The notes under the pieces were generated by a model. That model had not been told where the DNA came from, did not search any database, and worked only from the letters and a program-made list of their open reading frames with translations. This document shows positions 1 to 7,920 of a DNA stretch of 64,000 nt, one piece after another. Each line of letters starts with the position of its first letter. The first letter of the stretch is position 1. The translations under genes were made by a program, and so were the position numbers. Origin of the DNA: Paenibacillus albidus. GTDB taxonomy: Bacteria; Bacillota; Bacilli; Paenibacillales; Paenibacillaceae. Location: NCBI RefSeq assembly GCF_014644435.1, contig NZ_BMKR01000016.1, forward strand, positions 62,001 to 126,000. Reading direction: 5' to 3'.

Positions 1-281
1 GTTCATCTTTTGTCCTGCATGTGTTCAAAGAGGTCTTGTCGGTGGAGCTTCCGCGTGTCTCCTACAATCAGGCCAAGGAAGGAACTCCGGTCGGGCTTAA
101 TGATCTGCGTCCGGGGGATCTGCTGTTCTTCAGCGCACGTGGTCTCGACATTGGCCATGTGGCCATCTATGCGGGGGACAACCGGATTCTGCATACGTAT
201 TCCAAGGAGCTCGGCGTTCATTATGAGACGCTGGATGCCAAGTGGAAGGGACGGTTTACGGCGGCCCGGCGGGTATTCTAG
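1..281 (+). CDS. NlpC/P60 family peptidoglycan endopeptidase, C-terminal part (cut by window edge)
   Basis: The reading frame is open from the first base. It starts SSFVLHVFKEV, which is what follows the catalytic Cys in NlpC/P60 enzymes; the Cys codon itself straddles the left edge (only its last two bases, gt, are inside, compatible with tgt). The family His lies in GHVAIYAGDNRILHTY, and the conserved DLRPGDLLFF stretch precedes it. The protein ends at a TAG at 279-281. This family cleaves D-gamma-glutamyl-diaminopimelate bonds in cell-wall stem peptides and is normally exported. The N-terminal signal or SH3 part is outside the window. A second member of the family is encoded at 40473-41303, with the same order of motifs. 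Confidence 0.9.
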   Translation, partial: SSFVLHVFKEVLSVELPRVSYNQAKEGTPVGLNDLRPGDLLFFSARGLDIGHVAIYAGDNRILHTYSKELGVHYETLDAKWKGRFTAARRVF

Positions 282-434
282 AGTTCTGCTGGAGCAGGAT
301 GCAACAAAGGGGCGGACCATTGGGTCTGCCTCTTTTTGCGCAGCTGTCAATAAATGTGAGAGAATAACATAGGTATACAGGCAGCTGCAGGGCAGCTCTG
401 AAGGATAACGGGGTACAACCGCTTAAGGGTAAGC

Positions 435-629
435 TTAGGTGAGAGATGTTATGAGCTGAAAAATAACATACACGGCGACGCCGGAGCCGATCAGCATAAA
501 ACCCGATTTCTTTCTGGACTGGAACAGGCGCAGCACGCCAAGGCTGATTAAAGGAGCGATAATGAGCAAAAACAGCAGCACTGTGATGAACATTTGTGCC
601 GAAATGTCAGACGTATCAACATAGGTCAT
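435..629 (-). CDS. Small two-segment membrane protein, unknown function
   Basis: A 64-residue protein with two hydrophobic stretches (about residues 13-32 and 43-61 of the shorter form) separated by a basic loop, QSRKKSG, so it is probably a double-pass membrane protein. The frame opens at 644, but the ATG there has no ribosome binding site. The internal ATG at 629 is preceded by GGAGAGAG at good distance, so I place the start at 629. A TATAAT-like box lies upstream on this strand (700-705). I do not recognise the family. It lies convergent to the NlpC/P60 gene and divergent from the secreted-protein gene at 1062, separated from the latter by a repeat array. Confidence 0.55.
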   Translation of the reverse strand: MTYVDTSDISAQMFITVLLFLLIIAPLISLGVLRLFQSRKKSGFMLIGSGVAVYVIFQLITSLT

Positions 630-863
630 GAACTCTCTCTCCATTTCAGAAAAAAGGGTGATCTTGCGCAGTGATTAATGTCACACTTGCATGAAATTTA
701 TTATATCGGATTTCTCTTCATTTGGCTGTACCTATTGCGGGGCTAAATACGTCAATTTTACGTCTGTTTGGACAGTGTGCGATTCTTTCCCAGTGTTGAC
801 GGCGATTTCGCTCACCCGTAGAGCTTGGCTTGTTTTGCCCACTGGGTTATCCGATTTTGCTAT

Positions 864-1041
864 AGGGAAATCCGCCCTTTAAATCCACGGGTGGGCCTCT
901 TTCGTCCATTTTAGAGGGAATCATACCCGTTAAAATCGTCAAAAACACTTAAATTAAGCCTTTTTAGAAAAATAGCGGGTGTATTTCCCTGTAACGTTCA
1001 AGTTCATAGCGATAGCTTACAATTAACGGGTGTAATTCCCT
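864..1041. repeat. Four-copy intergenic inverted-repeat array 1
   Basis: Four copies of a ~20-nt unit with consensus AGGGAAWYACACCCGYTAA: two in + orientation (864-884 and 915-936) and two in - orientation (971-990 and 1021-1041). The 5' ends of the units lie at 864, 915, 990 and 1041. They are therefore exactly mirror-symmetric about 952.5, with 51 nt between members of each pair. Copy 1 can pair with copy 4 and copy 2 with copy 3, giving a nested hairpin. The array fills the gap between the genes ending at 629(-) and starting at 1062(+). The short frame at 691-882 across this gap has no ribosome binding site and is not called. Confidence 0.8.
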
Positions 1042-1061
1042 TCCGAAGCGGAGTGATAATC

Positions 1062-1520
1062 TTGATAAGAATAATAATGTCAGTTATTTTTCTGAATTTA
1101 CTGGGATATTCATTTTGGGTGCCACAGCAATCTATGGGGACAACTCAACCAGCCTTTGAAGTCAACATCGAAGGTCCTCAAAAAGTCTCAGCTAATGAAG
1201 AGTTTACAGTCGCAGCAGATTTTAAAGTGAACATCAAAGGGAAACTAATCCTTACCAGCAGAAAACAATTATTTATTTATTCGATTAAGGATAGCAGCGG
1301 GAAGTTGATTAACTCATATGCGGTTAATGATGCGGGTGTAAGCAGAAGCCTCTCAGCCGGTGAGGTCATTATAGAGGGATATAAATATAAAATTAAGGAA
1401 CCGGGAGTTTATGAGATTTCGGCAACGGCTGAATTCACTCTGGATAAGGATGGGGAGAGCAAAAACTATAAAATTGTGACTGAATCTAAAAAGGTGGAGG
1501 TTACAGAATCTGCTGAATAA
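1062..1520 (+). CDS. Secreted or membrane-tethered beta-rich protein, unknown function
   Basis: About 152 residues with a short hydrophobic N-terminus (residues 1-20), then a soluble, Lys/Glu-rich beta-strand-like body resembling an immunoglobulin-type or BsuPI-like fold (alternating hydrophobic residues, PGVYEISATAEF near the C-terminus). The frame opens with GTG at 1053. A TTG at 1062 is the better start because the box GGAGTGAT at 1050-1057 lies at proper spacing before it and overlaps the GTG. The gene is followed by a hairpin shared with the convergent xylR. I recognise no family signature. The PGVYE pattern suggests a ligand- or protein-binding domain, but that is only an inference. Confidence 0.7.
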   Translation: MIRIIMSVIFLNLLGYSFWVPQQSMGTTQPAFEVNIEGPQKVSANEEFTVAADFKVNIKGKLILTSRKQLFIYSIKDSSGKLINSYAVNDAGVSRSLSAGEVIIEGYKYKIKEPGVYEISATAEFTLDKDGESKNYKIVTESKKVEVTESAE

Positions 1521-1540
1521 TGACCAGTCATGGCAACACA

Positions 1541-1582
1541 TAAAACGCCGCAAAGCCCTGGAAAAGCTGTGCGGCGTTTATG
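1541..1582. terminator. Bidirectional terminator between the secreted-protein gene and xylR
   Basis: AAACGCCGCA (1543-1552) pairs with TGCGGCGTTT (1570-1579), with A-rich sequence on the left and T-rich on the right. The hairpin can end transcription arriving from both convergent genes. Confidence 0.75.
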
Positions 1583-1585
1583 CTT

Positions 1586-2746
1586 CTACAACGTTACCCG
1601 CGTACGCCCGAGAAAATGCATAACCGCCGTGAACCCGGCACCGATCACCGTGCCGCGGCTGCCCAGCTTGGAGAAGGTAATCTCCAGCTGCTGCTTATGG
1701 TAGGGGAGCGTCCGCTCCGCGACGACCCGGCGCAGCGGCTCACCGAGCCAAGCTTCCGCTTCCGACAAAGCCCCGCCGATGACGATCAGCTCCGGGTTGA
1801 AGCTGTTGATCAGATTGGTGACGCCTATGCCCAGATACTCGCCGATGGTCCTGAAGTGGCGCAGGGTATCCTCTTGCTGATCCAGTGCATAACGAACCAG
1901 CTCAGGCGTAGTCCGTGCCGGCAGATTCAGCCCTGGATTGTCATAGGTCCTCTCCGAGGCGTACAGCTCCCAGCAGCCCCGGCTGCCACAGCTGCACGGC
2001 TTGCCTTCGGCTTCAATAGTCATATGCCCGGTCTCCCCGGCATACCCCCGCGCACCTTTGTACAGCTCCCCGCCGATAATAATGCCGGACCCAATCCCCG
2101 AACCTGCGCTGATGTACAGCAGATGGCGTACATCCTGCGCCGCTCCGAAATTCAGCTCGCCTTGCGCCCCGGCGTTCGCCTCATTGTCAATGGTAACCGG
2201 CACTGAAAATTCCTGCTCCAGCAAACCCCGCAGATCGACCATCTCCCAGCCCAGGTTGGGGGCGAACAGCACTACACCTTGCTCATCGACCATGCCCGGG
2301 ACGCCCACGCCGATGCCGACGATCCCATAGTGCGAATCAGGTGCGCTGCCGATCAACTCCGCAATAATACGTTTCATTTGTTCCAGCACATAAGGCAAAT
2401 GATGATTCTCCAAATCAACCTCGCATTCCTTAAGGACATGCCCTCCCAGATCGCAGAGAACAGCTGTCAACTGCCTGACCCGAAGCTCAATGCCGATCAC
2501 ACAACCCGCCCTGTCGTTAAAATGCAGAATCAGCGGCTTGCGCCCCCCGCTGGATTCGCCGGGGCCTACTTCATTCACCAGCTCTTCGCTGCACAGTTCA
2601 GCTACCAGATTGGATACGGTGGCTTTATTGAGTCCGGTGATCTCCGAGACACGGGCACGTGACAAGGGAGCATGCTTCCGGATGGTATGCAGAATAAGCG
2701 ATTTATTTATTTTTTTAACCAGCGCCTGGTCACCGGTAATCTTCAC
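1586..2746 (-). CDS. xylR: Xylose repressor XylR (ROK family)
   Basis: A ~386-residue ROK-family regulator. The N-terminus (residues ~1-70) carries a winged helix-turn-helix, with RARVSEITGLNKATVSNLV as the recognition part, followed by GESSGGRKP, typical of Bacillus XylR. The C-terminal sugar-binding ROK domain has IGIGVGVPG, the ligand/His region GETGHMTIEAEG and the zinc motif CSCGSRGCWELYAS. XylR represses xylAB and releases DNA when xylose binds. The gene is divergent from xylA, the usual arrangement. Starts are possible at GTG 2752 and GTG 2746; AAGGA sits 3 nt before the first and 9 nt before the second, so 2746 is preferred and matches XylR proteins that begin near VKIxDQ. A cre-like box upstream suggests catabolite control of the repressor itself. 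Confidence 0.95.
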   Translation of the reverse strand: MKITGDQALVKKINKSLILHTIRKHAPLSRARVSEITGLNKATVSNLVAELCSEELVNEVGPGESSGGRKPLILHFNDRAGCVIGIELRVRQLTAVLCDLGGHVLKECEVDLENHHLPYVLEQMKRIIAELIGSAPDSHYGIVGIGVGVPGMVDEQGVVLFAPNLGWEMVDLRGLLEQEFSVPVTIDNEANAGAQGELNFGAAQDVRHLLYISAGSGIGSGIIIGGELYKGARGYAGETGHMTIEAEGKPCSCGSRGCWELYASERTYDNPGLNLPARTTPELVRYALDQQEDTLRHFRTIGEYLGIGVTNLINSFNPELIVIGGALSEAEAWLGEPLRRVVAERTLPYHKQQLEITFSKLGSRGTVIGAGFTAVMHFLGRTRVTL

Positions 2747-2762
2747 AAGCACACTTCCTTTT

Positions 2763-2776
2763 TGGTAACGTTCTCA
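2763..2776 (-). promoter_or_regulatory. cre-like site upstream of xylR
   Basis: Read on the minus strand the site is TGAGAACGTTACCA, matching the CcpA consensus TGWAANCGNTNWCA at all but two positions. It lies just upstream of the xylR ribosome binding site. Confidence 0.45.
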
Positions 2777-2922
2777 AGAGTAGTACGTTCCTTAGTCTAG
2801 TCGGGAGGGGCGGAAATTGCAATACATGTTGCCGATGTGCAATCCATCGTCCAAGGCTGCAGCTACCGTTAACAGGGGATAGAATGCTGCTCCTCTGCAG
2901 AGGTTATGTAAAAGTTCTCTGA

Positions 2923-2949
2923 AACTTTGTTTAACCAATATACAAAGTT
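2923..2949. promoter_or_regulatory. XylR operator (xylO-like) upstream of xylA
   Basis: An inverted repeat AACTTTGT (2923-2930) and ACAAAGTT (2942-2949) with an 11-nt spacer. Arm content and spacing resemble the xylO operators of bacilli. It lies ~70 nt upstream of the xylA start, in the xylR-xylA intergenic region, so it probably overlaps the xylA promoter. A TAAGAT -10-like box follows at 2962-2967. Confidence 0.8.
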
Positions 2950-2972
2950 CAAAAGATGTGTTAAGATGATGC

Positions 2973-2986
2973 TGTAAACGCTTGCG
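2973..2986 (+). promoter_or_regulatory. cre site in the xylA leader
   Basis: TGTAAACGCTTGCG matches the CcpA/cre consensus TGWAANCGNTNWCA except for the last base. It is placed between the -10-like box and the xylA start, where bound CcpA would block transcription when glucose is available. Confidence 0.75.
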
Positions 2987-3017
2987 GGCGCAGTACAATT
3001 ATGAGGAGGATTATCAA

Positions 3018-4334
3018 ATGGCTTATTTTGAATCCGTGAACAAAGTTTCTTACGAGGGAAGCCGTTCCACCAACCCTTATGCATTTAAATTCTACAATCC
3101 GAAAGAAATCGTAGCAGGCAAAACTATGGAAGAGCATCTTCGTTTTGCTATGGCTTATTGGCATACATTAACTGCGGGCGGTTCCGATCCGTTCGGCGCA
3201 GAAACGGCAGTACGCAGCTGGGATAAACTGAGCGGACTGGACAAAGCGAAAGCACGCGCTGAAGCTGCCTTTGAATTCATGGAGAAGATGGACCTGCCAT
3301 TCTTCTGCTTCCACGATGTGGATATCGCCCCTGAAGGAGCATCCTTGCGGGAATTCTACAGCAACATTGACACCATCGTGGACATTCTTGCCCAAGGCAT
3401 GAAGACTTCCGGCAAAAAGCTGCTCTGGAACACAGCCAACATGTTCACGAACCCGCGTTATATGCACGGTGCAGGCTCTACCTGCAACGCCGATGTGTTC
3501 GCACATGCAGCTGCCCAAGTGAAGAAGGGGCTCGAAGTGGGTAAACAGCTCGGAGCTGAGAACTATGTATTCTGGGGCGGCCGCGAAGGCTACGAAACCT
3601 TGCTGAATACAGACCTGGGCCTTGAGCTTGACAACATTGCCCGCCTGTTCACTCTGGCGGTAGATTATGCCAAGGAAATCGGCTTTGACGCCCAATTCCT
3701 GATCGAACCGAAACCGAAAGAGCCAACCAAACACCAATATGACTTCGATGCGGCTACAACGATTTCATTCCTGCAAAAATACGGCCTCGACAAGCACTTC
3801 AAGCTGAACCTTGAAGCGAACCATGCTACACTTGCCGGCCATACCTTCGAGCATGAGCTTCGTGTAGCGCGGATCAACGGCATGCTCGGCTCGCTGGATG
3901 CGAACCAAGGCGACACCCTGCTGGGCTGGGATACGGATGAATTCCCGGTGAACATTTACGATGCTACGCTTACCCTGTATGAAGTGTTGAAGAACGATGG
4001 TCTGGGCAAAGGCGGCATTAACTTTGATGCCAAAGTACGCCGTCCTTCCTTCGAGCCGGAAGACTTGTTCCTGGCACACATTGCCGGAATGGATACTTAT
4101 GCCAAGGGCTTGAAAGTAGCGGCGAAGCTGATTGAAGACCGCGTATTCGATGAGTTCATCGACAACCGTTACAGCAGCTTCAATGAAGGTGTTGGCGCCG
4201 ACATCGTATCCGGCAAAGCCACCTTGGCTTCACTGGCTGAATACGCGCTGAACAACGAGAATCCGCGCCCTAACCAATCGGGACGCCAAGAGCTGCTCAA
4301 AGCCACATTGAACCAATACATCCTGGCTGAGTAG
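3018..4334 (+). CDS. xylA: Xylose isomerase
   Basis: A 438-residue class II xylose isomerase, converting D-xylose to D-xylulose in the cytosol. The ATG at 3018 follows GAGGAGGA at 7-nt spacing; the frame is open further up to a TTG at 2982 that overlaps the cre site and is not used. Expected active-site residues are visible: the catalytic His99-Asp102 pair in FCFHDVDIAPEG, Glu230 and Lys232 in LIEPKPKEP, the metal-ligand region LEANHATLAGHTFEHE, and the later Asp ligands in LLGSLDANQGD, GWDTDEFP and GGINFDAK. Length and order match the family. The gene is followed by its own terminator and then xylB, so xylB is either read through or separately expressed. Confidence 0.98.
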   Translation: MAYFESVNKVSYEGSRSTNPYAFKFYNPKEIVAGKTMEEHLRFAMAYWHTLTAGGSDPFGAETAVRSWDKLSGLDKAKARAEAAFEFMEKMDLPFFCFHDVDIAPEGASLREFYSNIDTIVDILAQGMKTSGKKLLWNTANMFTNPRYMHGAGSTCNADVFAHAAAQVKKGLEVGKQLGAENYVFWGGREGYETLLNTDLGLELDNIARLFTLAVDYAKEIGFDAQFLIEPKPKEPTKHQYDFDAATTISFLQKYGLDKHFKLNLEANHATLAGHTFEHELRVARINGMLGSLDANQGDTLLGWDTDEFPVNIYDATLTLYEVLKNDGLGKGGINFDAKVRRPSFEPEDLFLAHIAGMDTYAKGLKVAAKLIEDRVFDEFIDNRYSSFNEGVGADIVSGKATLASLAEYALNNENPRPNQSGRQELLKATLNQYILAE

Positions 4335-4368
4335 TCTCGAAAGAGCCAATACACTGCAACGGGGGGTT

Positions 4369-4402
4369 GCTGAAGAAAGCATTCTTCAGCGGCCCTTTTT
4401 TT
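4369..4402 (+). terminator. Terminator after xylA
   Basis: GCTGAAGAA (4369-4377), a 4-nt loop, then TTCTTCAGC (4382-4390), a GGCCC step and a run of eight T. This is a strong intrinsic terminator inside the xyl locus and probably lowers xylB expression relative to xylA. Confidence 0.85.
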
Positions 4403-4473
4403 CAAATCCAGGAAATGGCTTGGTACTGGCTGAGGCCTTATAAGTTGTATTCTATTTTGTAGGAGGAAAATCC

Positions 4474-5970
4474 ATGAAATATGTTATCGGTGTCGATTTG
4501 GGTACAAGCGCAGTCAAGACGGTGTTGGTGGACCCGCAGGGCAAGGTGGCCTTTGAACATTCTGAAGCTTATCCGCTGAGCAGACCAAAGCCGAACTGGA
4601 GTGAGCAAAATCCTGAAGACTGGGTGCAAGGCACACTTACCAGCTTGCGCCGTCTGATTGAAATTTCCGGCATAGAGCCGTCACAAGTGGACGGTCTCAG
4701 CTTCTCGGGCCAAATGCATGGCCTGGTATTAGTGGATGCACAGGGCCAGGTGCTACGCCCGGCGATTCTCTGGAATGATACGCGCACGACCGCGCAGTGC
4801 CGGAAGATTGAGCAGACCCTTGGCACGAAGTTGATTGAGATTGCCCGCAACCGTGCGCTGGAAGGTTTTACTCTGCCGAAGATCCTGTGGGTTCAGGAGA
4901 ACGAGCCGGAAATATTCGCACAGGCGGAGCTCTTCCTGCTGCCCAAGGACTACGTACGTTACCGGCTGACCGGAGAGTATGGAATGGATTATTCGGATGC
5001 AGCCGGCACATTGCTGCTGGACGTAGGTGCCAAAGTGTGGAGCCCGGAAATTGCAGGAGCCTTTGGCTTGCCGCTGTCTATCTGCCCGAAACTCGTGGAA
5101 TCCTTCGATCAGACCGGAACGCTGCTGCCTGAAATTGCCGGGCAATCCGGACTCCTGGTTTCGACCAAAGTATTCGCCGGTGGTGCGGACAATGCTTGCG
5201 GTGCGCTTGGCGCAGGTATTCTGGGTGAAGGCCGGACAATGTGCAGTATCGGAACCTCCGGTGTGGTGCTTTCCTATGAGAGCAATAAGGAATTGAATCT
5301 GGAAGGCAAGGTGCATTTCTTCAACCATGGGGAGAAGGATGCTTACTATATTATGGGTGTTACGCTTGCAGCCGGGCACAGCCTGACCTGGTTCAAAGAG
5401 ACGTTCGCTGCAGAGAAAAACTTCGATGAATTGCTGCAGGGCATCGGCGCCATTCCGGCAGGCAGCGGCGGCCTGCTGTTCACGCCTTATATTTCCGGCG
5501 AGCGGACACCGCATCCCGATGCGAATATCCGCGGCAGCTTCATCGGCATGGATTCGGGCCATACCCTGGACCACTTTACCCGTTCCGTACTGGAAGGCAT
5601 TACGTTCTCTCTGCGCGAATCCATCGAGATCGTTCGTGATTCCGGCAAGGAAATTACGGAGATTGTAGCGATCGGCGGCGGTGCCAAGAATGAGACCTGG
5701 CTACAGATGCAGGCGGATATTTTTGGCGCATCCATTGTGCGTCTTGCGAGTGAGCAGGGACCGGCAATGGGAGCAGCGATGCTGGCGGCGTATGGCAGCG
5801 GCTGGTTTGCTTCACTGGGTGAATGTGCCGAAGCTTTTATCCATTCTGCCGATGTCTATCGTCCCGATCCTGAGCAAGTGGAGCTGTATAACGGGTTGTT
5901 CTCCCTTTATCAAGAAGTGTACGGCCAGACCCGTGAGCTGAATGACAAACTGGCGGCTTACCGGAAATAG
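4474..5970 (+). CDS. xylB: Xylulokinase
   Basis: A 498-residue FGGY-family sugar kinase that phosphorylates D-xylulose to xylulose-5-phosphate for the pentose phosphate pathway. The ATG at 4474 has AGGAGG just upstream. The N-terminal phosphate-binding loop is GVDLGTSAVKTV. The substrate region FSGQMHGLVL and WNDTRT follow, and GGADNACGALGAG carries the catalytic Asp near residue 239. The ATP-site motif is AIGGGAKNETWLQMQADIFG. The gene is complete, in the usual xylA-xylB order, and is followed by a terminator. Confidence 0.97.
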   Translation: MKYVIGVDLGTSAVKTVLVDPQGKVAFEHSEAYPLSRPKPNWSEQNPEDWVQGTLTSLRRLIEISGIEPSQVDGLSFSGQMHGLVLVDAQGQVLRPAILWNDTRTTAQCRKIEQTLGTKLIEIARNRALEGFTLPKILWVQENEPEIFAQAELFLLPKDYVRYRLTGEYGMDYSDAAGTLLLDVGAKVWSPEIAGAFGLPLSICPKLVESFDQTGTLLPEIAGQSGLLVSTKVFAGGADNACGALGAGILGEGRTMCSIGTSGVVLSYESNKELNLEGKVHFFNHGEKDAYYIMGVTLAAGHSLTWFKETFAAEKNFDELLQGIGAIPAGSGGLLFTPYISGERTPHPDANIRGSFIGMDSGHTLDHFTRSVLEGITFSLRESIEIVRDSGKEITEIVAIGGGAKNETWLQMQADIFGASIVRLASEQGPAMGAAMLAAYGSGWFASLGECAEAFIHSADVYRPDPEQVELYNGLFSLYQEVYGQTRELNDKLAAYRK

Positions 5971-6012
5971 AGCACCGCTCTGCAGTAATGGCTGTTTGAT
6001 TTTGGCAAGAAG

Positions 6013-6040
6013 AGCCTTTCGCGGTCTGCGGAGGGCTTTT
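6013..6040 (+). terminator. Terminator after xylB
   Basis: AGCCTTTCGC (6013-6022) pairs with GCGGAGGGCT (6028-6037), with two G-U pairs and a 5-nt loop, followed by TTTTG. Confidence 0.75.
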
Positions 6041-6132
6041 GTTGCCGTTTTCATAAATTTTATGTAATCTATGGGTATCTCCAGGCGGAAGCCTTACCGA
6101 GAAAAAGATAGGGTCATGGGAGGCGCAAAGCC

Positions 6133-7920
6133 ATGTTTCGCTGGTTCGTCAATTTGATGAATGATATTAAGATCCGCAATAAGCTGCTGCTTGCTTTTTT
6201 CGGGGTGACGATGCTTCCGTTGCTGCTGGTGGGCGGGTATCTGACGTTTGAGATGCGCACGATGGCTTTTGACAATGCGGTGGAACAGGCCTCAATCAAT
6301 GTGGACCGGGTCCGCAAAAGAACAGAAGAAGTGATTGGCGTATCCCAGGATATTTCCTACCGTCTGAGCAATGATGCCCGGCTGAAAAAGCTGGCTGTGA
6401 GCCAATATGAGAGTATTTATAACGTTGTAGAGGCCTACCGCGATTATACAGATATCCGTGAGTATTTAAGACTTTATACTGAAATAGCCAACATCCGGTT
6501 GTACACGGATAATTCGACGCTGCTTAATAACTGGGAGCTGATCAATCCCACACCTGCGATCAGGGAGAGTGACTGGTACCAGACCGCGCAGCGGTATGAC
6601 AGCATGATCGGCTGGGAGTACATTGAGGATGAGCGCGATCGCCGCAAATATTTAAGCCTGATCCGTAAAATCAAACTGGAAGGCTCCTCCAAAACCGGCG
6701 TCCTTGTCATCAATGTCAACAGCAGCAAGCTGACTTCGATTCTGAATCAGGAATCTTTTGATACGATGATTGTAGACGACCAGAATAACATTATCGCCTC
6801 GAACCGCCCTCAGAGGGCAGGCAAAAAGCTGCTCGATTTCGCCTTCGACACCAAGCTGCTGGGCCTGGGCAGCGGAAGCTATGAAGCGGATGTGGACGGC
6901 GAACCTTCCAAAATTGTTATTGAAGAGCTTAGACCCGAGCAAAGCCGCAACGGGCTGCGGGTGATTTCTGTGTTTGCCATTGACAGCATCGTTAAGGAAC
7001 CAAACCGGGTTATTAAGCTGTCTCTGACAGTGATAGCGGTCAGTGTGGTTCTGGCTTTCCTGCTGATCTTCAGCTTCTCCTCCTTGTTCTCCCGGCGCCT
7101 GCTCCATCTCAGCAGACATATTAACCGGGTGGGTACCGGGGATTTCGATGCTACGCTGCAGATTGACGGCAAAGATGAGATTGCCCTGCTCGCCCGGCAG
7201 TTCAATTCAATGGTTCGCAGCATTCATGATCTGATGGTCGAGGTGCAGGAATCGAATGAGCAGAACAGTCTGCTCGAACAGAAACAGAATGATATTCGTT
7301 TTAAAATGCTGGCCAGCCAGATCAATCCGCATTTTCTGTTCAATGCACTGGAAGCGATCCGTATGGAGGCCCATATGAAAGGGCAGAAGGAAATCGCGCG
7401 GGTTGTAAGACTGCTCGGCAAAATGATGCGCAGCAATCTGGAGATCGGACGCAGCAAAATTCCGCTTAAGCAGGAGCTGGATATGGTCGGCTGTTATTTG
7501 GATATTCAGCAATTCCGCTATGAGGAGCGGTTAAAATATCAATTTATCTTGGACCCTGGCATTGAATCGCTCACCATGCCGCCGCTAATTGTGCAGCCTC
7601 TAGTGGAGAATGCGGTGATCCATGGACTGGACAACATGATGGAGGGGGCGGTGGTGACGGTGAATATCAAGCAGGAGAAAGATCATGCTGTCTTTACTAT
7701 TACGGATAACGGAGCCGGAATTACCCCGGACAGGCTGGAGCAGATCCGGAATACTCTTGAAATTCGGGAAGAGCAGGAAGGGGCGCGGATCGGACTGCGC
7801 AATGTGCATGACCGGTTGAAGTTATCCTACGGCGACGCTTATGGACTGAATATCGAGAGCCGATTGAATGAAGGAACGGTTATTATGTTCCGTATTCCAA
7901 TGGAGGACACAAATCTATGA
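6133..7920 (+). CDS. YesM-type sensor histidine kinase
   Basis: A 595-residue membrane kinase. Transmembrane segment 1 lies at about residues 18-40, an extracytoplasmic sensor region extends to ~290, segment 2 is at ~294-317, and a HAMP linker follows. The His_kinase domain has QINPHFLFNALEAI with the phospho-acceptor His at ~400; the ATPase domain has an N box (LVENAVIHGL, ~490) and G box (DNGAGI, ~525). This is the LytS/YesM type, which usually senses extracellular carbohydrate or its binding protein. The start at 6133 follows GGGAGG. The stop overlaps the start of the response regulator (ATGA), so the two are translationally coupled. The nearest transporter genes that could be targets start at 11178. 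Confidence 0.93.
   Translation: MFRWFVNLMNDIKIRNKLLLAFFGVTMLPLLLVGGYLTFEMRTMAFDNAVEQASINVDRVRKRTEEVIGVSQDISYRLSNDARLKKLAVSQYESIYNVVEAYRDYTDIREYLRLYTEIANIRLYTDNSTLLNNWELINPTPAIRESDWYQTAQRYDSMIGWEYIEDERDRRKYLSLIRKIKLEGSSKTGVLVINVNSSKLTSILNQESFDTMIVDDQNNIIASNRPQRAGKKLLDFAFDTKLLGLGSGSYEADVDGEPSKIVIEELRPEQSRNGLRVISVFAIDSIVKEPNRVIKLSLTVIAVSVVLAFLLIFSFSSLFSRRLLHLSRHINRVGTGDFDATLQIDGKDEIALLARQFNSMVRSIHDLMVEVQESNEQNSLLEQKQNDIRFKMLASQINPHFLFNALEAIRMEAHMKGQKEIARVVRLLGKMMRSNLEIGRSKIPLKQELDMVGCYLDIQQFRYEERLKYQFILDPGIESLTMPPLIVQPLVENAVIHGLDNMMEGAVVTVNIKQEKDHAVFTITDNGAGITPDRLEQIRNTLEIREEQEGARIGLRNVHDRLKLSYGDAYGLNIESRLNEGTVIMFRIPMEDTNL

Noticed and set aside
691..882. 63-residue open frame in the gap before the secreted-protein gene
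   Set aside because: No ribosome binding site, no protein-like composition, and it runs into repeat array 1.
4753..5574. 273-residue minus-strand frame opposite xylB
   Set aside because: Shadow of a clear xylulokinase gene; no start signal, and residues are rich in Arg/Gln/His as expected for antisense frames.
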